Positions 22,405-33,410 of a stretch of 64,000 nucleotides of DNA are shown piece after piece (within the stretch, counting starts at the first letter, position 1; the number at the start of each line of letters is the position of its first letter). Source of the stretch: Ornithorhynchus anatinus (taxonomy: Eukaryota; Chordata; Mammalia; Monotremata; Ornithorhynchidae); the NCBI RefSeq assembly GCF_004115215.2, contig NC_041751.1, positions 32,137,428-32,201,427 of the forward strand, read 5' to 3'. A program made the translations under genes and the position numbers. The notes under the pieces were generated by a model that saw only the letters and a list, made by a program, of their open reading frames with translations, searched no databases and was not told the DNA's origin.

Positions 22405-22560
22405 AGAGGGGCGGAGCTGCAGGGAAGCTGAGGGTGGCCTGCGGTCAGACCCCAGGATGGGATGGAGCTCCAGATAGACTACAATGAGGGATCTAACCAG
22501 GACGTCTTTTCTTCCTCCTCCCTGCCGTCGCCATTTTAGAAGAACGAAAGCGAAAGTGTT
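22405..22560 (-). promoter_or_regulatory. Candidate interferon-responsive promoter of gene A
   Basis: On the + strand a GAAAGCGAAAGT element lies at 22546-22557 and matches the interferon-stimulated response element pattern GAAANNGAAA. Read on the - strand, it is followed by AAAATGGCGACGGC (about 22525-22538), a YY1/initiator-like element typical of TATA-less promoters. A possible donor (CTG-GTTAGA, near 22495) follows, and a GC box (GGGGCGG) lies at 22408-22414. The site is about 2.9 kb upstream of the signal exon, whose own acceptor demands an upstream exon. The link to gene A is inferred. Confidence 0.5.
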
Positions 22561-22929
22561 GACTGCCAGCTTCAGTTCAGCAGTCTGTGGTTTATGACAC
22601 AACTGTAAATGTCTATTGCTCTGGGGGAGGAGGGGAAGGGAGTTGAAGAGGTGGAACCCTCATGCAAGAACGTAAGTAAATATTTTCACCCCTCTCCCCT
22701 TCTCCCCCTAAGCCCCTTGTACAGTCAGTAAATGCCACCGATTGCTTGATATGAAACTCAGTAAGTGCTTCAATTAATCATCAGTGGTATTTATTAAGCA
22801 CTCTGAAAGACAGACTACCCTCCCGATCATTTCTTAAAAATGTAATTCAACCCCTTTCCCTCGAGGTTGATAGGCATGATAGGATGCCCAGACAACCTGA
22901 GAAGTCAGCAGTACAGTTGTTATCCAAAT

Positions 22930-23235
22930 CGCACCTTCTTCACAGCATTTCTGTTTCTCCCTCTCTGTCTCCTTCTCTTTTTCTCTCTCTGTTCCCCCTT
23001 TTCTCCCTCCCTTTCTATGGTTCTCTTTCTCTCCGTTCCCACCCTCTCTCTCCCTCTCTTTCCATATCTCTGGTCCCCCCCTCTTTCATCTCTCTATCTC
23101 TCCTTCTCTTCCTCCCTCTCTCTTTTTATGCTTCCCCCCTTTTCTCTCTCTATCTCTCCCTCTTAACCTTTCTCCCTCTTCTTCTCCACATCTCTGTCTC
23201 TCCCCCTCTCTCCTTCTGTCTCTCCAGAGGGAGCA
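22930..23235. repeat. Polypyrimidine (CT) tract
   Basis: About 300 bases of almost pure C and T on the + strand with TCTCTCTC and CCCTCTC runs. It gives long serine/leucine frames that are artefacts. Confidence 0.85.
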
Positions 23236-23239
23236 GTTG

Positions 23240-23820
23240 TCCTGGACAGTGCTCTGCACATAGTAATCACTCAATAAATACTATTGATTAATAATCAATC
23301 ACGGAGGCAACAGCGCCCACGTTGTCAGCTTCAGGGGCTCTTTCCCCAAGGTCTTGAAGTCGAATTTTGACCCTAGGTCCCCCTGTGGCGGGAGGGATGC
23401 CCATCTCCTGACTATCCTGCCCAGAACCAGTTAGAGGCCAAAGGCCACCAGGCGTTCCCCAGTGTAGAAGGCCAGAGCACTGACAGGACGGGCTTCTCTG
23501 CATCTTATTAATATCCGTCTCCCACTCTGGACTGGAAGCTCCTTGTGGGCTGGGAACGTGTCTACCAACTCTGTTTTGTCGTACTCTCCTAACTGCTTAG
23601 TACAGTGCCCTGCACATAGTAAATGCTCAGTAAATACCACCGATTGACTGATGTTCATGGAATCCTGTCCATGTCTTTAGACTCTCCTAGCTCCCCCTCT
23701 AGACTATAAGCTCCCTTTGGGCAGGGAGCATGTCTGTAGTATTCTCCCAACTATTTTGTACAGTGCTCTGTACACAGTAGCACTCACTAAATGCTATTGA
23801 CTGATTCATTCATTGATTCT
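23240..23820 (+). mobile_element. Three LINE-2 3' ends
   Basis: Ends at about 23240-23295, 23515-23655 and 23690-23815, each with a GTACAGTGCTCTG-like or similar box and an A-rich TGATTGAT-type tail. Confidence 0.75.
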
Positions 23821-24019
23821 ACTCAACTGTTCCTCCAGCCATAGGTTTGTCCGTCCACGGACCATCCTGCCCGGAGCCAGTCAGGATCAAAGAACCCCTC
23901 CCTGACCTCACCCCATTTCCTAAGACCTGCTCTGGCTGCAGTCAATCAGCTGAACTAAAGTAAGAATTTAAAGCGCTAACCCACTCTCATTTTACGTGAT
24001 AATCTGGGTGTCTATTACC

Positions 24020-24180
24020 TAGAGGGAGTCCGTGTAGCCTGGTGGAGGGAAAAGGGGACTGGTAGCCAGGGTGCCTGGGTTTTAATCCTCACCCCACCAA
24101 TTGCCTGATGAGTGACCTTGGGTGAGTCACTTCATTTCTCTTTGCCTCAGTTTCCTCACCTATTAAATGTCTTCTGCTGG
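24020..24180 (+). mobile_element. Mon-1 SINE, 5' part
   Basis: GCCTGGTGGAGGGAAAAGG, GGTTTTAATCCTC, GTGACCTTGGGTGAGTCAC. Confidence 0.7.
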
Positions 24181-24344
24181 GTGTGAACTCTGAACCCGCC
24201 ATCCCACTTCACCCCACTCCCAGGCCTCATGAAGATCCCCAACGTAAGTGGGAAGAGATATTAGGGGAAGGAGGAGCAGGGGGGAAACAGGACTTAGAGA
24301 GCTAATAGGACAATTCCCAAGGGAAGAAAAGCAGTGTCGTGGCT

Positions 24345-24570
24345 CAGGCAATCAATCAATCAAAGGTATTTATCGGCACTTCCCGTGTGCCTAGCACTGT
24401 ACTAGACTGTAAATTCCTCCTCCACACTGTAAGCTCCTTTTCTAGACTCTAAGCTCATTTTGGTTAAGGAACATGTCTACCAACTCTGTTCTACTGTACT
24501 TTCCCAAACACTTAATAGAGTGCTCTGCATCCAGTAAGCGCTCAATAAATATGATTGATTGATTGTACAA
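24345..24570. mobile_element. LINE-2 3' ends, opposed
   Basis: - strand end at 24345-24405, + strand end at 24410-24570 with an ATTGATTGATTG tail. Confidence 0.75.
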
Positions 24571-24800
24571 AGCCCAATATAATAAATACAATAATGCATT
24601 AAATCTCATGTATGTGCCTGAAGTACTGTGGCTACCAACTATTTCAGAGGGAATTGGAAACAGACCAAAATTGGGGCTGGAATTAGGGAAGGAGAGGGCT
24701 CATCTCAAGTCAGCCCTACGGGAGAAGAAGATTCATTTTTTTTTCCCATTTTTTCCACCGAATCTCTTCTTTTGGAACATTCGGGTAGCAACACCCAAAA

Positions 24801-24870
24801 TTCAAATTAATTAAAGTCTTGGGAGAGGAGTCCCCCGGCCCCCCCTCCCACGAGGGCTTCCCAATGATGC
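24801..24870 (+). promoter_or_regulatory. OR promoter-like module M1
   Basis: The core TTAATTAAAGTCTTGGGA is followed by TCCCCCGG and a CACGAGGG block. It aligns with M3 and M5 over about 55 bases. It lies 3.9 kb upstream of receptor 1. TAATTA suits a homeodomain (Lhx2-type) site and the TCCC/GGGA blocks suit O/E (EBF) sites, both known from olfactory receptor promoters. The function is inferred. Confidence 0.5.
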
Positions 24871-25149
24871 AATTTCTCGGCTCAATTCTCCTGATGGGTA
24901 GCTATTTCCCATGACGCCGGAGAATCTCGGGGAACCCGAGTCCAGACTGGAGACAACTGGGACGTGGGGGTTGAGAAGACGGTCAAAAAGCTGAGACAGA
25001 AGCGGGGTGAGAGCAGCTCGCTGCGCCGTTGCTGGAAAGACACCGACAGGCAAAGAAAGAAGTGTGCCAGCAACAGTGGATCCAAGAGGCTCGAGTTGAG
25101 TAAGTTGACAGAGTGGCTCTCTGACCAGGCAAAAAGGCCAAAGAGTGAC

Positions 25150-25635
25150 TATCAAACAATCAGTGGTATTTATTGGGCATTTGCTATGTGCAGAGCATTG
25201 TGCTAAGCACTTGGGAGAGTACAGCACAACAGAATTAGCAGGCACATTCCCTGTCCATAGTGAACTTACAGTCTGGAGGGGGAGAGAGATATTAATAAGA
25301 ATAAAGGAGTAGTTTATAGAAAATATGTGTTTCTTTGTGGGGGATTCCTGGAATTGCAATAAGCTCAATTCTCCTCTATTTCGGAGGGTGGGTTAGGGAT
25401 AAAGCGTGGGCTTGGGAGTCAGGAGGGCCTGCGTTCTAATGTCAACCGCACCATTTGGGCCCGTGACTTAACTTCTCTGTACCTCAGTTACCTCATCTGT
25501 GAAATGGGGATTAAGACTGTGAGCCCCTAGTGGGGCTTGGACTAAATCCAAGCTGATTAGTTTATATCTACCCCAGGGCTTAGTACAGTGTCGGGCACAT
25601 AGTCAGTGCTTAACAAATACCAAATAAACAAAAAA
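25150..25635. mobile_element. LINE-2 end and Mon-1 SINE
   Basis: 25150-25310 is a - strand LINE-2 end. 25390-25635 is a + strand SINE ending AACAAATACCAAATAAAC. Confidence 0.8.
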
Positions 25636-25769
25636 TACCTTGTGAAAAAAGCAAGGGCTTGGTCAGTGCCATTCGAGAGTGTGGGAGGCAAAGAAGAAGG
25701 ATGCGTATGTCCAAGACGTCTTTCCAACTCAGTCTCTCAGGAAAGAAAGTAGCCGTCCTTCCCTTCAGG

Positions 25770-26900
25770 GAAAATTAATCAATTAATGATATTTTTCTAA
25801 CACTCACTGTGAGCAGAGCACTATATGAGCAGAATACTATAGTAAGAGCTTAGAAGAATACAACGCAACTGGGTTGATAGACGCATTTGCTGCCCACAAG
25901 AAGCCTAAAGCCTAGTGGGGGAGACAGATATTAATATAAATAAATTATGGATCGATCAGTCAGTCGATGGTGTTTATTGAGCACTTGCTAGGTGCACAGC
26001 ACTGTACTGAGCACTTGGCAGAACACAATGCAACAGAGTTGGTAGATACGTTCCCTGCCCACTAGTAGCTTATAGTCTAGAGGCGAGACAGGTAGCAATA
26101 GAAATAAATGTTTTGAATATGTACATAAGTACTGTGGGGCTGAAGGTGGGCTGACTATCGAGAGCTTAGAAGATATAAAACCAAGTACAGTTGATGACTA
26201 ATTTTAACATTTGCATTGTGATCATTATTGCTGACACCTGTATTTGTCATTCATTCAATAGTTTGTATTGAGCGCTTACTATGTGCAGAGCACTGTCTTT
26301 GTCGAAAGGTCAATCATATAACCAGGGGATTCTGTTTTTTGAAAACCTCATCTCATTAACACGCCTGGTTAATCCTTGAAACCGTCACGATGTGAAACCT
26401 CAGATTTATCTGAGCAATACGTTTGGAATGATATTTCCTTGGAAATATATATGGAAATCACGGGTGGACTGCTAAGATTCACTCAATCGTTGGTATTCAC
26501 CGAGAACTTATTCTGGGCAGAGCAGAGCAATAAATCAACCAGGGGCATTTATTGAGCTCTTTCTGTGTGGAGAGCTGTATGTGCTAAGAAATCAACCAAG
26601 CGATAGTTTTGATTCAGCACACACTGTCGCAGAACACTGCACTAAGCCCTTGGGAGAGTACAACAGAATTGGTAACCACGTTCCCTACCCAAAATGAGCC
26701 CCCAAGTCTAGAGGGAGAGACTTGGATACGTAAGTTAAGTGTTGTGGGGCTGAGGGAGGGGTGAATAGCAATCGCTTAAAGGGGACAGATCCACGTACAT
26801 CGGCAGTGCAGAAAGGAGAAGGAGTAGGGGAAGGAAGAGGGAGGAGGGGAAGAAAGAGGGAATAGGGGAAGGGAGAGGGAGGAGGAAAGCGTTATTCTAA
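25770..26900 (-). mobile_element. Cluster of LINE-2 3' fragments
   Basis: Separate - strand fragments at 25770-25960, 25965-26200, 26245-26300 and 26480-26800, each beginning with a TTTATTGAGC-like or diverged block. 26820-26885 is GA-rich. Confidence 0.7.
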
Positions 26901-27104
26901 GCACTTAAGAAAGTTCACAAGAGACAGTAGATGTGATCCCTGCTGTCACAGAGTACAATGTCACAGAGTACAATGCACTGTTCCAGCCACAGTGTTTTCT
27001 TTAACTTGCAATCAAGTGAAATTTTATTATTTTTTGGAGTCTGTAAGCAAACAGGCTGACTGAAGTCATACGAAAATGCAATTATTGCTGCAATCATTTG
27101 GATT

Positions 27105-28140
27105 CTCCCTTGGGTCTTCTGTTTCGTGGGCTTCTCTTCGGGTCCCCCCACACCCGACCGCCGCCCATTAACTATGGGAGTCCCTCAGGGCTCTGTTCTG
27201 GGTCTCTTTCTATTCTCCCATTACCGCAGATTTCCTTGGAGAACTCATCCTCTCCCATGACTTCAATTACCATCTCTACACAAAGGGTTCCCAACTCCAC
27301 CTCTCCAGCCTTGATCTCTCTCCTAATCTACAGTCTTGTATTTCCCCGTCTTCAGGTCATCTCTACTCGGATGCCCAGCTGACACCTCAAATTGAAAATT
27401 TAACATGTTCAGAACAAAACAGAACTCCTCATATTCTCACCCTAACCCTGTCCTGCCCCTGACTTTCCTATCACTGTAGACAGCACCACCATGTTCCCTA
27501 AGTCACCCATATATTCAATCTGTCACCAAATCCTGTTAGTTCAACCTGCAACCTACTGCTAAAATCTGCCTTTTCCTCTCTCCCCCCAAACTGACACCAC
27601 ATTAATCCAAGCACTTATCCTATTCCATATTGATTACTGCATCCACCTGTTTGCTGACCTCCATACCTCCTGTCTCTCCCCACTCCAGCCTATACCTCAC
27701 TCTGCTGCCCTGATCATTTTACTACGAAACCATGCAGTCCAAATCTCCCCACTCTTCAAGAACCTCCAGTGGTTGCCGATCCACCTCCACATCAAACAGA
27801 AACTCCTTATTATAGGTTTTAAAGCACGCAACCACCTTGCCCCCTGATTTCCTACTGTGACCCGGCCTGTACACTTCCCCCTTCTAAAGCCAACCTACTC
27901 ACTGTACCTCACTCTGATCTATCTCGCCATTGACCTCTTACCCACGTCCCATCTCTGGCCTCGAATGCCCTCCGTCTTCACATCCATCAGACGATCACAT
28001 CTCCACTTTCAAAGCCCAATTAAAAACACATCTCCTCCAAGAGACCTTTCCTGACTAAGCCCTCGATTTCCTCTTTTCCCATTCCCCTCTGTGTCACCCT
28101 TGCACGTGGATTTTCACCCTTGATTCAGCCATCCCTCAAC
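27105..28140 (+). mobile_element. Older LINE-2 fragment
   Basis: Reverse-transcriptase-derived sequence in broken frames, including a GVPQGSVLG-like stretch near 27175, a HLHIKQKLLIIGFK-like stretch near 27785 and a KTHLLQETFPD-like end near 28025. Confidence 0.8.
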
Positions 28141-28144
28141 CTCA

Positions 28145-28570
28145 AGCATTTCATTCACTAATATTTATTGAGCTCTTACTATGTGCAGAGCACTGTACTA
28201 AGCGCTTGGAATGGACAATTCGGCAACGGAATAGAGACAATCCCTGCCCAGTGACGGGCTCGCGTTTCTATCCTCCAGTTACACCAAACTTCGACTCATT
28301 CTCTCCCATGGCTTCAGTTACCGTCTCTACACGGATGATTCCTAAATCAACCTCTCCGGCCTTGATCTCCCTCCTTATCTGCAGTCTTGTATTTCCATAA
28401 TTTAATCTATTAATTTACATTAATGTCTATTAACGTCTGTCTCTCCCTACAGACTGTAAGCTCACTGTGGACAGAGAACGCCTCTAACGACTCTGCTATA
28501 TTACACTCTCTCAAGCGCTTAGTACGCAGTAAGCGTTCAATAAATACCATTGATTGATTGATTGATTGAG
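28145..28570. mobile_element. LINE-2 pieces in opposite orientation
   Basis: 28145-28260 is a 3' end on the - strand (TATTTATTGAGC, GGCAACGG). 28265-28570 is an internally deleted + copy ending ATTGATTGATTGATTG, 170 bases upstream of receptor 1. Confidence 0.75.
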
Positions 28571-28742
28571 GGGACAATGCCACTGAATACTGAGCTATCG
28601 TCTGTGGTTTCCCAGAGTCAGGGAAGGCCGTGGAGACGGGGGCCACCAGATGGCAACACAGGTCTGGAAGAAATTCATCCGGTTTTACATTCTGGCTGCT
28701 TCTTCCTTCACTAGCCTGCAGCTGTACTGGCCCCGCTGACCT

Positions 28743-29681
28743 ATGGAGAGAGACAATGAGACGACAGTCACAGATTTCATCCTCCTGGGACTCTTCCCTG
28801 AGTTTAGACATCCCAACTTCATCATCTCCTTCATCCTCCTGGTCTACGCCGCTGCATTCACGGGAAACGCCGTCCTGATCCTCCTGATCTGGGCAGACAT
28901 CCGGCTCCACACCCCCATGTACTTCCTGCTCAGCCAGCTCTCCCTCGTCGGCCTGGCCTTCATCTCCACCACCGTCCCCAAAATGGCGGCCGACTTCTTC
29001 TCTGGGAAGCAGAACATCTCAGTCATCGCGTGTGGAACCCAGATTTTCTTCTACTTCACCCTGGGGGGCGCCGAATGCCTCCTCCTGACCTTCATGTCCT
29101 ACGACCGTTACGTGGCCGTCTGCCACCCGCTGCGTTACCCGGTCCTCGTGAACCCCAGAGTCTGCGTGCAGATGGCGGTTGGATCTTGGGCTGGGGGCGC
29201 CTTAAGCTCCCTAGTTCAAACTGTCTACACCATGAATCTTCCCTTCTGCGGCTCCAGGGAGATCCACCATTTCTTCTGTGAAGTTCCAGCCGTCCTGAGG
29301 CTCTCCTGCGAGGACACCTCGGCCTACGAGATGTCAGTGTTTGTGACGTGCGTTGTGTTCCTGCTCATCCCCTTCTCCCTCATCGTGGCATCCTACGCCC
29401 TCATCTTCCTCTCCGTCCTGCGCATGGACTCCCGGGAGGGACGGAAGAAAGCCCTGGCCACCTGCTCCTCACACCTCACCGTAGTCACCCTCTACTTCGG
29501 TCCAAACATCTTCATCTACATGACGCCGGGCTCCTCCCACAGCCCCGAGCAGGACCAGGCCATGTCTGTTTTCTGCACCATCCTCACCCCGCTGCTGAAC
29601 CCCCTCATCTACAGCCTGAGGAACAAGGAGGTTGGGGGAGCCCTCAGGAAGGTACTGGGGCAGCATCCAGTCTCCAAATAG
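28743..29681 (+). CDS. Olfactory receptor 1 (class II, OR2-like)
   Basis: This is an intact single-exon receptor of 312 residues with seven membrane segments. It would sense odorants in olfactory neurons through G-olf. Visible marks are an N-glycosylation site at N5 (NET), GN at 41-42, LHTPMYFLLSQLSL at 55-68, MSYDRYVAVCHPLRYPVL at 118-135, the loop-2 cysteines 169, 179 and 189, KALATCSSHLTVV at 236-248, and PLLNPLIYSLRNKEV at 283-297. The closest resemblance is to mammalian OR2T/OR2M/OR2L receptors. It is odd in having glycine at residue 70 where the other three have aspartate (D2.50). A splice acceptor ends at 28714, 28 bases before the ATG, so a 5' non-coding exon is likely, and a module at 24801 may be its promoter. 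Confidence 0.95.
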   Translation: MERDNETTVTDFILLGLFPEFRHPNFIISFILLVYAAAFTGNAVLILLIWADIRLHTPMYFLLSQLSLVGLAFISTTVPKMAADFFSGKQNISVIACGTQIFFYFTLGGAECLLLTFMSYDRYVAVCHPLRYPVLVNPRVCVQMAVGSWAGGALSSLVQTVYTMNLPFCGSREIHHFFCEVPAVLRLSCEDTSAYEMSVFVTCVVFLLIPFSLIVASYALIFLSVLRMDSREGRKKALATCSSHLTVVTLYFGPNIFIYMTPGSSHSPEQDQAMSVFCTILTPLLNPLIYSLRNKEVGGALRKVLGQHPVSK

Positions 29682-29714
29682 AATGGACTCTGTGGCCTCT
29701 TGATCATCATCCGC

Positions 29715-29960
29715 AGTGACATTTATTGAGCGCTTAGCTGTGCAGAGCGCTATACTAAGCACTTGGGAGAATACGAGAATACAATAACAGAGTCGGAAGG
29801 CACATTCCCTGCCCACCACGGGTTTATAATTTACAGGGGGAGACAACCAATCAAACAATCCTATTTATGGAGCACTTACTGAGTGCAGAGTGGTGTACCA
29901 AGTGCTTGGGAGAGTTCAATACAACGGAGTTGGTAGATACTTTCCCTGCCAGACATTATT
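29715..29960 (-). mobile_element. Two LINE-2 3' ends downstream of receptor 1
   Basis: ACATTTATTGAGCGCTTAG at 29719 and CTATTTATGGAGCACTTACT at 29861, both - strand. Confidence 0.8.
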
Positions 29961-30355
29961 ATAAATGCAAGGCTCCTCTGAGGAGGCAGAGAATGGGACT
30001 CTGATGACCACCAGCGTTCTGTATGACTTTGGACTAGTCATTTCCGCTCTCTGACCCTCATATCTGGAAATTAGTTGTTGAAGCTCACCCTTTCCCTGTA
30101 CTCTAAGGGGATCAAGTCTCTTAGAGTTCAAATAAATCGATCTGAAGCTCTCACAACGGCAGGGTTTTCTGTTTCACCCTGAAGTGGATGGTCAGACCGA
30201 AGGAGCTGTGGTTTTTCAGGCTCACCCTGAACTGGAAATAGCCCCTTTGGGCTAGAACCATAATAATCTCCCAGAGGTTCCCAGATATAAGTCTAACCTC
30301 GAGCCCAAAGACTTTCCCCTTTTACCTCTAATTCCACTCTCTTCTGCTGTTCTCC
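29961..30355. other. No recognised feature
   Basis: Non-repetitive sequence downstream of receptor 1. Nothing was supported. Confidence 0.45.
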
Positions 30356-30587
30356 GAGAAGCAGCGTGGCCTAGTGGAAAGAGCACAGGCCTTGGAGTCA
30401 GAGGACCTGGATTCTAATCCTGGCTCTGCCACTTGTCTGCTGTGGCCAAGCCCCTTAATTTCTCAGTTTTCTCATCTGTCAAATGGAGATTCAATACCCG
30501 TCCTCTCTGTTACTTAGAATGTGAGCCCCAAGTGGAACAGGAACTGTGTCTAATCTGTTTATCCTGTATCCACCCCAGGGAAACCTG
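30355..30587 (+). mobile_element. Mon-1 SINE
   Basis: GAGAAGCAGCGTGGCCTAG to CCACCCCAGGG, directly abutting module M2. Confidence 0.85.
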
Positions 30588-30650
30588 AAAGTCAAGTTGA
30601 TTAAAGTCTGGGGAGTAAATTTCTGTCAGACCCTCTCCAGGGGCAGACCC
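30588..30650 (+). promoter_or_regulatory. OR promoter-like module M2 (orphan)
   Basis: The core AGTTGATTAAAGTCTGGGGA is followed by an AATTTCT block and CTCCAGGGGCA. It aligns best with M4. It lies 0.9 kb downstream of receptor 1, and no receptor is found 2-4 kb further on, where butyrophilin B ends instead. It may mark a lost receptor. Confidence 0.42.
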
Positions 30651-30769
30651 CCTCCCTCCTTCCCCTCTTGCCCATCCCTTATCGGTCTTCATTAGCTTCA
30701 TTAGTTACGGATTTCATCCTGCAACTGCTCGACCTTACCCCTCTGCCGGTGTGGAGCTCCTGAGGCATT

Positions 30770-31235
30770 TATTTATTTGTCTATTTTTATGCAGATTAAT
30801 ATCTGCCTCCCCCTCTAGAGTGTAAGCTTGCTATGGGCAGATAATGTGTCTGAGGTTATATTATACTCTCCCAAGTGCTTAGTACAGTGTTTTGCACACA
30901 GCAAGCATTCAATAAATACGATGGAATGAATGAAAGACATTAAAAACCTGCGAGTCCACCGGGCTGAGGAGCAAAGCAGTGGTCCTGCAGAGCTGGGGAC
31001 CCCCGCCACCCCACAACAATCATCTGCGAATACTTCCTCTGCGAATACTGATGGATTTCTGTGTGGGGAATGGCGTTGGACCCAGGGGAAACCAGCAACC
31101 GTCAATGTTTCCTCTAGACCGTAAGCTCCTTGTGGGCAGGGGACGTATCAACTCTGTCATATTATCCTCTTCCAAGAGTTTTTTACGGTGCTCTGCACAC
31201 AGTAAGTGCTCGATAAATATTGATTGATTCAAGTA
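30770..31235 (+). mobile_element. Two LINE-2 3' ends
   Basis: 30770-30935 (tail ATGGAATGAATG) and 31100-31235 (tail TTGATTGATTC) flank a 160-base single-copy piece with a doubled TCTGCGAATACT. Confidence 0.75.
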
Positions 31236-31679
31236 ACGGTGGCTGAGTGGGAGATGGGAATTCAGAGATCTATTTGGAGGAATGTCAGGAGGATTGTCCA
31301 CATCACTAAATTCTAAGATCCTAGCACACGGGCAAGGCAGCATGGGAGGGTAAAGAAAAATAAATACATGAAAAGGGATCCCTAGGGTACTGGTGGAATT
31401 TTGTAATAAAAAATAGACTCTTCTTATGTATGTTCAAACTACAGTTTTAATAGCTTAATTTCAAAATTTAAAAAAAGCTCAGTGGAATGGTCAACAGTCC
31501 CGCTCGGAAAGGGGCAGCAGACGAGGTGTTCTTCCTAGGACATGTCCATCAGAGGCCAGGGCCACTGCCCAGACCCAGCTCTGGGGCTGACATGGGGCAG
31601 CCCCACAGGACATCGCTTAGCCTCCTTCTATTGTCCCACTGGTCTGTCAGATGGTTTTCGGCCCCTCTGAGGGTTAACT

Positions 31680-32276
31680 GCCACACCAATGAGAGAGGTG
31701 CTCTCTGGCCTGTTCTGAGGCTCTAACTGGGCCATGTTCCTTCCCGGTGAAACAGACAGGATGATCAAGGGACTGACATTTCTCCCTTCGAAGAGGGGCC
31801 CGGGGAAGAAATGAGACCTGAGTGGCTCGATGAAGGAGACTTGGAAGGTATGGAGCCAGGTGCCATCCATCACGCTGTAGAATGAAACCCACCCTTTCTC
31901 CAGAAAAGTCCCCATTGCACTGGGAGGGCTCAATGATGCAGAGAATGAGGATAGGTGAGGGTCCAGTATTCACCAGTGCTTTACAGACACAGCGCCCAGA
32001 AGCCGTTCTCAGCCCGAGCAGAAACGTACTGTCCCTTCCTGGGGATCCTTGCACAACCCCAAGATCCATTTGGTCTTCCACCCCCACCTCCCAGTCGTGA
32101 CAGCCTCCAGCGAACCGCTCCTGGTCCAGGATGGTGACCAAAGTGTCAAACCCATCTTCGTGGTCCAGAAGGGAGAGTTTTCCTTTGAGGAAGCGTACGG
32201 TTTTCATCGGCAGACATTTGGAGGAAGAGATGAGCGGAGCTGGGATCAGCGGAGCTGGGATCCAGCGTCACTTCGT
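31680..32276 (-). pseudogene. Decayed B30.2 (PRY-SPRY) exon of gene B
   Basis: An acceptor (GCTCTCTGCAG) opens a phase 1 frame starting DEVTLDPSSAD, the PRY start. A 15-base tandem repeat doubles DPSSA (about 32236-32266). Further PRY-SPRY pieces lie in shifted frames: MKTVRFLKGKLSLLDHEDGF, FDTLVTILDQERF, CHDWEVGVEDQMD, ENGFWALCL, and VSFYSVMDGTWLHTF with PLFEGRNVSPLIIL at the end. At least three frame changes are needed to read through, so the domain is dead. Order and spacing match B30.2 of butyrophilins and TRIMs. It most likely belonged to gene B. Confidence 0.8.
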
Positions 32277-32309
32277 CTGCAGAGAGCAGAACCCCAAGCT
32301 CAGTTACTG

Positions 32310-32970
32310 AGGGTGATGCGGAAGGTAGTGGGACATGAGGAAAAGTGGGGCTTAGTCTGGGAAGGCCTTTTGGATGAGATGTGCCTTCAATAAGGCTTTG
32401 AAGGTGGGGGAGACAGGTGAGATGGAGATACAGTGAGAAGGTTAGCACTAGAGGAGCAAAGTGTGTGGGCTAGGTTTTAGGAGAGAAGGGAGGTGAGGTA
32501 GGAGGAGGCAAGGTGGTGGACTGCTTTAAAAGCCAATGGTGAGGAGTTTTTTGTTTGATGTGGAAGTGGATGGGCAACCACTGGAGTTTTTTGAGGAGCG
32601 GGGTGACGTGTTCTTAATGTTTCTGTAGAAAAACGATCCGGGCAGCGGAGTAAAGTTTGGACTGGAGTGGGGAGAGACAGGGGTCTGGGAGGCCATCAAG
32701 GAGGCTGAGGCAGTAATCCAGATGGGATGGGATGAGTGACTATGTATTAACATAGTAGCTTTTTGGATGGAGAGGGAAGGGCTGATTTTAGCTATGTGGT
32801 GAAGTTGGGACTGATGGGATTTAGTGGTGGAGCGACTATGTGGGTTGAACGACAGAGAGGAGTCAAGGATAATGCCAAAGTTACGGGCTTGTGAGACAGA
32901 AGGGATGGTGGTGCTGTCTACAGTGATGGGAAAGTCAGGGGGAAGACAGGGTTTGGGTGGGAAGATAGCT
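32310..32970 (-). mobile_element. LINE-2 fragment near the gene B 3' end
   Basis: This is a - strand ORF2 C-terminal region without the terminal tail (GGAAGGCCTTTTGGATGAG, GATGGGCAACCACTGGAG). It separates the gene B transmembrane exon from the B30.2 relic. Confidence 0.8.
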
Positions 32971-33410
32971 TCACCCCATCCTTCCTAGTCTATAGGTTTC
33001 CTATACCTATAGTTCCTGACCCCCTTCCCCACAGGCCAAACTTATTCCCCTGTCTCCCTGGCCCCGTTCCGCTCCCACCCCCCACCCCGTGTCTCCCTCT
33101 ACTCTCGGGGTGTGGGGAAGAGCAGGTAGAGAGAAGGCGGTAAGGGGCAGGGGGTTTGGGAGGAGCCCCCCCTTCCTTCTTCCCCACTGCAGTCATGGGA
33201 ATCAGACAGGGCTGGGCTAAGGGAAGAGGGACAGAAAATTCCCAAATCCTTTAACCCCTCAGAGGGAGGAAGGGGAGAAGTAAGACGTTGGGTCAGAAAG
33301 TTTGAGTTCATTATTTCTAAGGGTCGCAGACTAGAATAGTTCACGCCTTATTCTGTCCTCCTCCCTGGCATAACTCTCTGGTGATTTGAGGATTGTGATT
33401 AGCAACACAT
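32970..33410. other. No recognised feature
   Basis: Non-repetitive stretch just 3' of the gene B transmembrane exon. A 3' UTR is possible, but the sequence does not show it. Confidence 0.35.

Noticed and set aside
22867-23291. Long serine/leucine-rich frames
   Set aside because: They arise from the CT tract and have no start context or domain.
28844-29858. Frames antisense or shifted to receptor 1, and similar ones over receptors 2 to 4
   Set aside because: They are shadows caused by the codon bias of the receptor genes.
30680-30765. Reading VTDFILQLLDLTP resembling the start of an olfactory receptor
   Set aside because: Only about 12 codons match, and a stop follows shortly after. Chance is likely, though it lies near orphan module M2.
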